A stretch of DNA of 5,919 bases from Deltaproteobacteria bacterium (GTDB taxonomy: Bacteria; Myxococcota_A; Polyangia; JAAYKL01): positions 1 through 5,919 of the forward strand of contig JAABTR010000214.1 of assembly GCA_011389755.1 (NCBI GenBank), given 5' to 3'. Shown piece after piece: positions 1-5,453 of this stretch. Positions within the stretch are counted from its first letter, which is position 1; each line of letters starts with the position of its first letter. Position numbers and translations under genes: made by a program. The notes beneath the pieces are model-generated. The model was not told the origin of the DNA and made no database searches. It saw only the letters and a list, made by a program, of their open reading frames with translations.

Positions 1-895
1 CTCCATGGTCGACAACGATGCGAATCAGAACCGGTGGAAGATCGCGATGTCGGCCATCGAAAAGATGCTCTCGGGCTGGATCGATCCCCGCATCGCGGTG
101 GGCGTGGACGTCTTTCCGGACGGCTCAGGGCGCGCCTCGACCGGGGACATCGCCGACTGCGGTGTGAGTAACCCGGTGCAGCTCGACTGCGCGCTAAACA
201 ATGAGCAGAACATCCTCGATGTCTTAGGCGAGCTCGGAGATCCTCCGGACCTGGGGAACATGACGCCCATGTGGTGCGGGCTCAATAACTTCAATACCGC
301 GAGCTACGCCGCCGGATGCCACGCGGACGGGCGGGAGGCCTACCTCGTCATGCTCTCCGACGGCAGCGACACCTGCGGCGAGGACTGCAACTGTCTGAAC
401 GAACCGAAAACATGCGGAGATCCCAACGCCGAAGAAAATGCGAGCAAAGAAGACCTCGAGCAGCTCTCTTCCAAGCTCCTCGGAAACGGTGTGCACACCA
501 TGGTCATCGGGTTTGGCGGCGGTGTGGACGCGTACAAACTCAACGGCATCGCGAAAAATGGGGGCACCGGTCTCGACAGCTTCATGTTCGCCGAGAACGA
601 ACAGCAGCTCGAGGCCGCGTTCCAGACGGTCTCCGATGCGGTGATCCCCTGCTCGTACGACTTAAAGACACCAAAAGCGTCGGCGGATCCGGACAAGGTC
701 AATTTCTACTTCGGCGACGATCCGGTCCCGTTTTTCGAAAACGGCAACTGTGACACTGTCGACGGCTGGGTCTGGAAGGACGCGTCCCACACCGAGATGA
801 GTTTTTGCGGTTCGTACTGCACCGAGCTCAAGTCTGGGAGTGTGGACAGTGTTTATGCCACTTTTGGATGTCCTACCTACGTTGTTGTTAAGTGA
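1..895 (+). CDS. Cysteine-rich von Willebrand factor A (vWA) domain protein, 5'-truncated by window
   Basis: The reading frame is open from base 2, so the real start lies upstream. The first complete codons read Ser-Met-Val-Asp, which fits the end of a DxSGSM metal-ion-dependent adhesion (MIDAS) motif; the ATG at position 5 is therefore internal. Counting from that Met, other MIDAS-like residues are Thr87 in GNMTPM and Asp119 in MLSDGSD, followed by a beta-strand/Gly-rich segment (HTMVIGFGGG, 164-173). The visible part has 13 cysteines (for example C124, C128, C130, C137, C268, C272, C289), which suggests disulfides and an exported protein. The C-terminal part, about residues 216-296, ends in an FCGSYC...FGCP pattern that I recall from myxobacterial vWA proteins. 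The ligand and role are unknown; adhesion or surface binding is only a family-level guess. The gene converges on the histidine kinase gene and has no visible link to the metal-efflux genes. Confidence 0.85.
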   Translation, partial: SMVDNDANQNRWKIAMSAIEKMLSGWIDPRIAVGVDVFPDGSGRASTGDIADCGVSNPVQLDCALNNEQNILDVLGELGDPPDLGNMTPMWCGLNNFNTASYAAGCHADGREAYLVMLSDGSDTCGEDCNCLNEPKTCGDPNAEENASKEDLEQLSSKLLGNGVHTMVIGFGGGVDAYKLNGIAKNGGTGLDSFMFAENEQQLEAAFQTVSDAVIPCSYDLKTPKASADPDKVNFYFGDDPVPFFENGNCDTVDGWVWKDASHTEMSFCGSYCTELKSGSVDSVYATFGCPTYVVVK

Positions 896-905
896 GATTG
901 AGAGA

Positions 906-998
906 GGACCAAAGCGACCAAGGCGACCAAAGCGACACAAGGGACGAAGGGACGGTCCCTCAGGTCCCTCAGGTCCCTCAGGTCCCTTTGGTCCCTGA
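906..998. repeat. Opposed 9-bp tandem repeat arrays (imperfect inverted repeat) between convergent genes
   Basis: Two arrays of a 9-bp unit face each other. The left array (907-951) has units GACCAAAGC, GACCAAGGC, GACCAAAGC, GACACAAGG and GACGAAGGG. The right array (954-998) has GGTCCCTCA three times, then GGTCCCTTT and GGTCCCTGA. The right array is roughly the reverse complement of the left, and the centre (948-960) is a perfect 13-base palindrome around G954. A transcript from either strand could fold into a long imperfect hairpin with the 9-base phase kept. The position between two convergent genes fits a bidirectional terminator or transcription buffer, but there is no clear U-tract. The right array overlaps the last codons and the stop of the kinase gene. 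Confidence 0.8.
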
Positions 999-2120
999 CA
1001 CCGGCAGCATCACCGTGAAAATCACCCCCAACCCCCCGTTTTCCACCTCGATAAAACCGCCGTGCTGCTCTGCGATGCGCGACGATATCGATAGCCCCAG
1101 TCCGGTGCCCTCTCCGCCGGTGTGAAAGGGGTCGAACAGGTGCTCGCGCTCTTCTTCGGCGATCGCCGGGCCGTCGTTTTCGATGCGCAAGACGGCCATG
1201 GTTCGGTCGTCCTTGGTGCGTCTGGTCACGGCCACGTGGATGCGCCCGGCCTTGGGTTCCACTGCGCGGATGGCGTTCAAGGCGATGTTGAGGGCCACCT
1301 GCGCGAGTTGGTCCAGATCTCCGGGGGTCTCGATCGCTTCCTCGGGGATATCCGCGGTCAGCTCGATCCCCTTTTGCCGGCACTGAGCCCCCACGAGATC
1401 CGTCAGCCTCTGGGCGACGTCCCGCAGATCCAGCGTCGCGTGGGTCACCGCGGCCGGCCTGGCAAAGCTCAAGAAACGCTCGGAGACGGTCTCGAGGCGG
1501 TGGATTTCACTTTTGTGCAGCTCCCACATGCGGCGTTCTTCGGCGTCTTTGGGGACCAAAGAATCCACGATCTCGGCGGTCCCGCGCAGGGCGTGCAGCG
1601 GATTCTTGATCTCGTGGGCGATGCCGGCGACCACCTCGCCCAGGGCAGCGAGCCTCCCCGCGCGCACGAGCTGTGTGGTCAACCGGCGCTGCTCGGTCAA
1701 AGCGCGGAGGAGATCTTGTCGCCGCCGGCATTCCAGGTCGGAGAGGTGCCCCGCCACCGCACCCACGAGGAGGTAGAGGACGATTTCCAGCGACTTTTCG
1801 AGCTCACGGGCCGGATCGTAGTGGTGCGACGCCAAAAAAGCGTGGGGGAGGTAGGCGAGGGTGACCACCACCGCCACGATGAGCCCTCCCCTTTTGCCGG
1901 ACCAGATGGCGGCGATGACGATGGGCAGGTAGTAGACCCGTCGCAGAATGTCGTGCACCCAGTGTTGCTCGTGGGGAGTCATGTAGTGAAAGAAGGTGAT
2001 CGCCGCCACCGGAAGCCACACCAAAAACAGCAGGTCCGGCGCGAAGAGAAGGCGCGCCTTTTTCGAGCATTCGGCGATCCCGTCCGGTTCGCTCGGTGGC
2101 TCACTTTTTGGCGATGCCAT
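978..2120 (-). CDS. Membrane sensor histidine kinase (NtrB/ZraS type)
   Basis: This 380-residue kinase probably senses an envelope signal and phosphorylates the regulator encoded just upstream. Four hydrophobic stretches (about 25-46, 62-75, 79-97 and 110-126) precede a short linker and the catalytic core. There is no large periplasmic domain. If the N-terminus is cytoplasmic, the loops at 45-60 (H45, M47, H50, H53, H56) and 97-108 (H99, H100) lie outside. The core has an H-box with His169 (GIAHEIKNPLHALRG), an N-box with Asn278 and Asn282, a G1 box (ENDGPA, Asp316), an F-box (LFDPF) and a G2 box (GGEGTGLGLS, 335-344). All the residues expected for an active HisKA/HATPase_c kinase are present. 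The start at 2120 overlaps the regulator's end by 20 bp and has GGAG a few bases upstream, so translational coupling is likely. The tail GTKGT and stop are encoded by the 9-bp repeat. Membrane topology is inferred by eye. Confidence 0.93.
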   Translation of the reverse strand: MASPKSEPPSEPDGIAECSKKARLLFAPDLLFLVWLPVAAITFFHYMTPHEQHWVHDILRRVYYLPIVIAAIWSGKRGGLIVAVVVTLAYLPHAFLASHHYDPARELEKSLEIVLYLLVGAVAGHLSDLECRRRQDLLRALTEQRRLTTQLVRAGRLAALGEVVAGIAHEIKNPLHALRGTAEIVDSLVPKDAEERRMWELHKSEIHRLETVSERFLSFARPAAVTHATLDLRDVAQRLTDLVGAQCRQKGIELTADIPEEAIETPGDLDQLAQVALNIALNAIRAVEPKAGRIHVAVTRRTKDDRTMAVLRIENDGPAIAEEEREHLFDPFHTGGEGTGLGLSISSRIAEQHGGFIEVENGGLGVIFTVMLPVSGTKGT

Positions 2121-3465
2121 ACTTCTCCATCCTGTAGGCGAGCACGTGACGGGGCACGCCCAGGTACAGCGCGGCCTGACTGACGTTGCCGTTTTTTAGC
2201 GCCAAGACGCGTTCGATGACGCGGCGCTCGAGGTCGATGAGAGACAGACCGTCCTCGGGTAATGGAGGCCAATCGCCTCTTTCGAGGGGCGCGGGTGTGG
2301 CCCCGGGGGCGACCAGCGATGCGGGGAGATCCTTTGCTTCGATCTTCCCGTCTCGAGTCAAGATCGCCAGTCGCTGGCAGATGTTTTCGAGCTCCCTGAC
2401 GTTCCCGGGCCAGTCGTGGCGAGAAAGGACCTCCATGAGCTCTTCGGAGACGCTGAGCTCCCGATCCATACCGTGGACATCGATGAAATGCTTTGCGAGG
2501 GGTTCGATGTCGCTGCGGCGTTCCCGAAGCGGGGGGATGCTCACCTCGATGACATTGAGTCTGTAGTAGAGATCTTCGCGGAACCGGCCCTCGCGGATCT
2601 GCTCGGGAAGATCGCGGTTGGTGGCGGTGATGACGCGCACGTCGACCGGGACCGCCTTGTCCGAGCCCACGGGGTCGATGATCTTTTCCTGCAAAACACG
2701 AAGCAGCTTGGCTTGGAGGTTGTGGGGCATCTCGCCTATCTCGTCGAGGAACAGCGTCCCGCCCTCGGCTTTGCGAAACCGGCCCTCCCGAGAGCTCGTG
2801 GCGCCTGTGAAGGCCCCTTTTTCGTGCCCGAAGAGCTCGGACTCCAGCAGCTGCTCGGGCATGGCGACGGCGTTTACGGCCACGAAGGGGCCCTCGGCCC
2901 GATTGCTGCGCACGTGGATGCGCCTGGCGATGAGCTCCTTGCCCGTGCCACTCTCCCCGGTTATCAGCACGGCGGCGTCCGTCTGGGCGATGCGGTCGGC
3001 CATCTCCAGAACCTTGGCCATGGCCTCTGAGCGGTGGATGATGGGACGCTCTATGCCCGAAGCTTTGATGCGCAACGAGCGGACCTCGGCGCCGAGCCTC
3101 TTGCGCTCGAGCGCCTTTTCGACCACCAGCAGGAGGTGGTCTCGGGAGAACGGCTTGCCGATGAAGTCGAACGCGCCGGCCTTCATGGCGTCGACGGCGA
3201 GATCCACGTTTGCGTAAGCCGTGATGACGATGACGGGCACGTCGTCGGATCTCTTTTTGATCTCGCGCAACAGGTCCATGCCCGACATGCCGGGCATTTT
3301 CACGTCGGTTATGACGAGATCCGGGCGGACGCTGTCGAAGCGCTCCAGGCCCTGGGCGCCGTCCTGAGCGCCGTGGGCGTCGTAGCCCGCTTTGCGCAGG
3401 TTAAACAGCCCCATCTCCCGTCCCGCGGTGTCGTCTTCTACGAGGAGTATCTTGGGTTCTTTCAT
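2101..3465 (-). CDS. Sigma-54-dependent response regulator (NtrC/ZraR family)
   Basis: This is a 454-residue, full-length NtrC-type activator. The receiver domain (about 5-120) has the acidic pair Asp11/Asp12, phospho-acceptor Asp54 (VITDVKMPG), Thr82 and Lys104 (GKPF). The central AAA+ domain (about 142-375) has Walker A GESGTGKE (170-177), the sigma-54 contact loop GAFTGA (217-222), Walker B GGTLFLDEIG (235-244), arginine-finger candidates R294/R296, and sensor II in GNVREL (354-359). The C-terminal Fis-type helix-turn-helix (about 420-450) includes NVSQAALYLGVPRHVL. With all these motifs intact, it should hydrolyse ATP and open sigma-54 promoters when phosphorylated. Its likely targets are the promoters at 3949-3964 and 4086-4101, through the paired sites at 4005-4045. 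The start at 3465 gives a standard receiver N-terminus (KILLVEDD) but lacks an evident Shine-Dalgarno sequence. The gene overlaps its partner kinase by 20 bp. Confidence 0.96.
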   Translation of the reverse strand: MKEPKILLVEDDTAGREMGLFNLRKAGYDAHGAQDGAQGLERFDSVRPDLVITDVKMPGMSGMDLLREIKKRSDDVPVIVITAYANVDLAVDAMKAGAFDFIGKPFSRDHLLLVVEKALERKRLGAEVRSLRIKASGIERPIIHRSEAMAKVLEMADRIAQTDAAVLITGESGTGKELIARRIHVRSNRAEGPFVAVNAVAMPEQLLESELFGHEKGAFTGATSSREGRFRKAEGGTLFLDEIGEMPHNLQAKLLRVLQEKIIDPVGSDKAVPVDVRVITATNRDLPEQIREGRFREDLYYRLNVIEVSIPPLRERRSDIEPLAKHFIDVHGMDRELSVSEELMEVLSRHDWPGNVRELENICQRLAILTRDGKIEAKDLPASLVAPGATPAPLERGDWPPLPEDGLSLIDLERRVIERVLALKNGNVSQAALYLGVPRHVLAYRMEKYGIAKK

Positions 3466-3513
3466 GGGAAGAGAATATGGCAGCCTTTTGGGGGGTTCAA
3501 ATTGCGCCGCCTT

Positions 3514-3888
3514 TTATTCGAGGTATTTCTCGGGATTCTGTTCGAATTGGGGTTTGCACCCCGGGCAGCAAAAGACATAGGTCTTGCCCTTGTAGGTCGC
3601 GGTGGGCGAGTCTTCTTTGACCGTAAAAACGTCTTTCATGACAGGACAGCGCGCCTCGGTCCCCACGGCGGGCTTTTCGTCGAAAACCGTGGGAATATTG
3701 GTGTCGACGTCGGCGCGTTCGGGCGCTTGGGCCTCCTCGGGTCCCTCGGATGGCTGCGCGTCCTCCAGGTTCTGTTGATGCACCTCGATGGCCTCTTTGA
3801 CCTCTTCGGCCGCCCTCTCCCGGCAGGCCGAGGCAAAGACGACGAGGCCGAACAGCAGCGTCCAGGTCACGATCGGTTGGGTCTTCAT
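3514..3888 (-). CDS. Small lipoprotein with C-terminal YHS-like metal-binding domain
   Basis: The protein has 124 residues. An N-terminal hydrophobic segment (about 6-21) ends in ASAC, a slightly imperfect lipobox with candidate lipidated Cys22, so the mature protein is probably anchored to a membrane and faces the periplasm. An acidic, Glu/Ala/Pro-rich linker (about 25-75, partly helical) follows. The C-terminal module (78-124) reads CPVM, then TATYKGKTYVFCCPGCKP and FEQNPEKYL, which is the YHS-domain style of copper-tolerance and heavy-metal proteins; candidate ligands are C81, C107, C108 and C111. An AAGGAG ribosome site lies 7 nt upstream of ATG 3888. It is the first gene of the operon with the sigma-54 regulator (48 bp downstream) and the kinase. 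A metal chaperone, buffer or co-sensor role is inferred from the domain and neighbours; the metal is not shown. Confidence 0.85.
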   Translation of the reverse strand: MKTQPIVTWTLLFGLVVFASACRERAAEEVKEAIEVHQQNLEDAQPSEGPEEAQAPERADVDTNIPTVFDEKPAVGTEARCPVMKDVFTVKEDSPTATYKGKTYVFCCPGCKPQFEQNPEKYLE

Positions 3889-3932
3889 TCCAAAGCTCCT
3901 TTTCTTGCAAAGTGAGGTCCTTTAGGTTTCCC

Positions 3933-3951
3933 GTTTGCCGGTTGAGCAAAC
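3933..3951. repeat. Short inverted repeat GTTTGC-N7-GCAAAC
   Basis: A perfect 6-bp inverted repeat with a 7-base spacer covers the stretch from the predicted minus-strand -12 element to its predicted transcription start near 3938. It could be an extra operator for the sensor operon or simply a fortuitous hairpin. No family of binding protein is recognised. Confidence 0.4.
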
Positions 3952-3964
3952 AAAATTCGTACCA
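3949..3964 (-). promoter_or_regulatory. Candidate sigma-54 promoter for lipoprotein-regulator-kinase operon
   Basis: On the minus strand the sequence reads TGGTACG-AATT-TTGTT, compared with the sigma-54 consensus TGGCACG-N4-TTGCW. The -24 GG (3963-3962) is intact, but the -12 dinucleotide is GT instead of GC. The 10-base spacing between them is exact. The predicted start near 3938 leaves a leader of about 50 nt that keeps the AAGGAG site of the lipoprotein gene. Support comes mainly from its position: it mirrors the plus-strand promoter about the shared palindromes. Confidence 0.45.
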
Positions 3965-4004
3965 ACTTCGCGGGGACACGAGGCGCGCTTTGCGGCTGGG
4001 CGAG

Positions 4005-4045
4005 TTTCACACAATTGTCGAGCGTCTCTGCACAATATTGTGAAA
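4005..4045. promoter_or_regulatory. Paired palindromic activator sites (putative shared enhancer)
   Basis: Two palindromes lie side by side: ACAATTGT at 4011-4018 (one mismatch from a 10-bp palindrome) and the perfect CACAATATTGTG at 4031-4042. Their centres are 22 bp apart, about two helical turns. The pair is bracketed by TTTCAC (4005-4010) and its inverse GTGAAA (4040-4045). The midpoint, about 4025, is roughly 87 bp from each predicted sigma-54 transcription start. This distance and layout are typical of upstream activating sites for NtrC-family dimers, so the regulator encoded at 2101-3465 is the obvious candidate binder. Binding is inferred. Confidence 0.65.
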
Positions 4046-4085
4046 CAGCCGCTCGGAGGGTTCGAATTTTCAAAACCGGGGAAGG

Positions 4086-4101
4086 TGGCACGCTCCTTGC
4101 C
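4086..4101 (+). promoter_or_regulatory. Sigma-54 (-24/-12) promoter of the efflux operon
   Basis: The sequence reads TGGCACG-CTCC-TTGCC, which matches the sigma-54 consensus TGGCACG-N4-TTGCW at all but the last base. GG at 4087-4088 and GC at 4099-4100 have the required 10-base spacing. The predicted transcription start is near 4112, giving a leader of about 19 nt that contains the strong ribosome site before ATG 4131. A sigma-54 regulator gene in the divergent operon makes the call more secure. Confidence 0.88.
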
Positions 4102-4117
4102 GGACCGAGCAGATGGG

Positions 4118-4127
4118 AAAGGAGGTG
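4118..4127 (+). promoter_or_regulatory. Strong ribosome binding site deciding the start at 4131
   Basis: AAAGGAGGTG is a near-perfect Shine-Dalgarno sequence, with 5 bases between GGAGG and the ATG at 4131. It rules out the in-frame ATG at 4113, which lies upstream of it and almost on the predicted transcription start. Confidence 0.85.
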
Positions 4128-4130
4128 CTC

Positions 4131-5453
4131 ATGCCTTTCACATGGATGCGCGCTTGGGCCGCGGCGGCAGCTTTTTTTGTCGCCCCGCTGTCGACCTCGG
4201 CGCTCGAAGGAGCCGAGCAGCTCGCCCAAGAGGCCGTCGAGTCGAACCCAGGGCTCGAAGAGCTAAGGGCCCAAAAGCGCGCCCTGGAGCAGCGAGTCGA
4301 GGCGGCCAGGGTCTGGAAGGATCCGCTCTTTTCGGTGGAATACTCCAATTTCCCATGGAATACGTGGGCCCTCGGCGATTCGCCGATGACCGGTGTTCAA
4401 TTCAGGCTCCAACAGACCCTGCCGTTTCCGGGAAAGAACGAACGCCGGCAAAAGACGGCGCGCGCCCGCGCCGAGCTCGTGGACATCCAAAGAGCCGAGC
4501 TGGCAAACGAGCTGCGCGCGGCCGTGAGGCGCGGCTACTACGAGCTCGCGCTTGTCAGGCAGCTCGATGAGCTGACCCAGGAGCACATCGAGAGGGTGGG
4601 AGAGCTTCGCGAGCGGGTGCGTCTGCTCTACGAGGTTGGGCGGGGCGATCAAAAAGACGTCCTGCAGTTAGAGCTTCTGACGGCCAGGCTCCAAGATCGG
4701 CTGGGCGACTTCGACCGGAACGAAGCGGAGCTCGTGGCTGCGATTAACGCGGCGCTGCACCGGGACCTCGCTACCCCGATACCGACTCCGACAGCTCTGC
4801 CCCTCGTCACCCCGGAGGTGACCACCTCTGCCCTCGTAAAGCGAGCCGTCGAGCAGCGACCGGCACTGCGCGCAAAGGAGAAGCAGGCCGAGATCCATCG
4901 GCTCGCGGCGGCGCAGGAGAGATACGAGCGCTGGCCCGACGTCTCGGTGTGGTTCGGTTACCGCATGCGCGCAGAGGCGGGGATGGATGACGGCGTCGAC
5001 CAGCTGTCCATCGGCGCTTCCGTGCCCTTGCCCTTCGATTTTACGGGGCGCAGCGGGGCGCTCGCCCGTGAGCAGCGCGAGCTCGCAAGCGCCACTCAGC
5101 TCGCGTCACAGGCGCTCGTCGATGACATCTCCGAAGAGATAGCAAAAGAGCTCGCCCGGTGGCGGCGCTCCTCAGCGCAAGCGCGAAGTTACCGAGAAAC
5201 CCTCATCCCCAAGGCCAGGCAGACGCTCGACGCGGCGCTGCTCGCCTACGAGACCGACAGGGCGGATTTTTGGGCGGTCTACCGGGCCGAGCTGGAACTC
5301 ATCGACCTCGAACGGACATTGCGCTTTGCAGCGGCCCACGCGCTCATCTCGCGCGCTCAGATCGAAGCGCTCATAGGGGCCGAGCTGGGAGCCGGCGCGG
5401 TGGAGACGAAAGAGCTTTCATCGACCCAGACACAAGTGAGGACCGACCCATGA
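4131..5453 (+). CDS. Outer-membrane factor of tripartite metal efflux system (TolC/CusC/CzcC family)
   Basis: From the chosen start the protein has 440 residues, usual for outer-membrane efflux factors. Residues 1-24 form a signal peptide (MR near the start, an Ala/Phe-rich core, STSA before a likely cleavage). There is no lipobox cysteine, so it is probably not lipidated, unlike E. coli CusC. Two repeated coiled-coil/strand halves follow. The first includes NPGLEELRAQ (39-48), KDPLFSVEYSNFP (63-75) and QQTLPFPGK (94-102), all typical of the CusC/CzcC branch. The second starts near 230, with RPALRAKEKQAE (243-254) and WPDVSVWFGYRM (268-279), then SIGASVPLPF (293-302). The trimer should form the exit duct through the outer membrane and tunnel for the RND pump. 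It is the first gene after the sigma-54 promoter and overlaps the adaptor gene by ATGA. The substrate is inferred to be a metal ion from the neighbours. Confidence 0.93.
   Translation: MPFTWMRAWAAAAAFFVAPLSTSALEGAEQLAQEAVESNPGLEELRAQKRALEQRVEAARVWKDPLFSVEYSNFPWNTWALGDSPMTGVQFRLQQTLPFPGKNERRQKTARARAELVDIQRAELANELRAAVRRGYYELALVRQLDELTQEHIERVGELRERVRLLYEVGRGDQKDVLQLELLTARLQDRLGDFDRNEAELVAAINAALHRDLATPIPTPTALPLVTPEVTTSALVKRAVEQRPALRAKEKQAEIHRLAAAQERYERWPDVSVWFGYRMRAEAGMDDGVDQLSIGASVPLPFDFTGRSGALAREQRELASATQLASQALVDDISEEIAKELARWRRSSAQARSYRETLIPKARQTLDAALLAYETDRADFWAVYRAELELIDLERTLRFAAAHALISRAQIEALIGAELGAGAVETKELSSTQTQVRTDP

Larger units (their letters stand above)
3889..4130. promoter_or_regulatory. 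Divergent regulatory region between sensor operon and efflux operon
   Basis: This 242-bp gap separates the start of the lipoprotein-regulator-kinase operon (minus) from the start of the outer-membrane factor gene (plus). It holds no convincing gene. It contains two opposed sigma-54-type elements, a pair of palindromes between them, a small inverted repeat near the minus-strand predicted start, and a strong ribosome site for the plus gene. AT-rich patches (about 3945-3965, 4010-4045 and 4061-4075) interrupt the otherwise GC-rich sequence, as expected for a control region. Confidence 0.8.

Noticed and set aside
906..998. CRISPR-like array
   Set aside because: Units are 9 bp with no spacers and the two halves are inverted; no cas genes are nearby.
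1122..2183. Long plus-strand open frame of 353 codons
   Set aside because: It is antisense to the kinase gene, which has every kinase motif; the opposite frame shows no recognisable domain and reflects GC-rich codon bias.
3034..3915. Plus-strand open frame of 293 codons opposite the regulator and lipoprotein
   Set aside because: It crosses two genes with clear motifs on the other strand and has no domain or ribosome site of its own.
3907..3920. Second minus-strand GG-N10-GC element (GGACC...TTTGC)
   Set aside because: Spacing is right and the -12 is good, but the predicted start near 3895 would cut off the AAGGAG ribosome site and leave about 7 nt of leader; the -24 block is also poor.
4061..4075. 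AT-rich TTCGAATTTTCAAAA as an IHF site for DNA bending
   Set aside because: It does not match the WATCAA-N4-TTR consensus on either strand, and a bend site is not needed to support the promoter call.
4113..4130. ATG at 4113 as start of the outer-membrane factor (six extra residues)
   Set aside because: It precedes the strong AAAGGAGGTG site and falls on the predicted sigma-54 start; ATG 4131 has correct spacing and begins a clean signal peptide.
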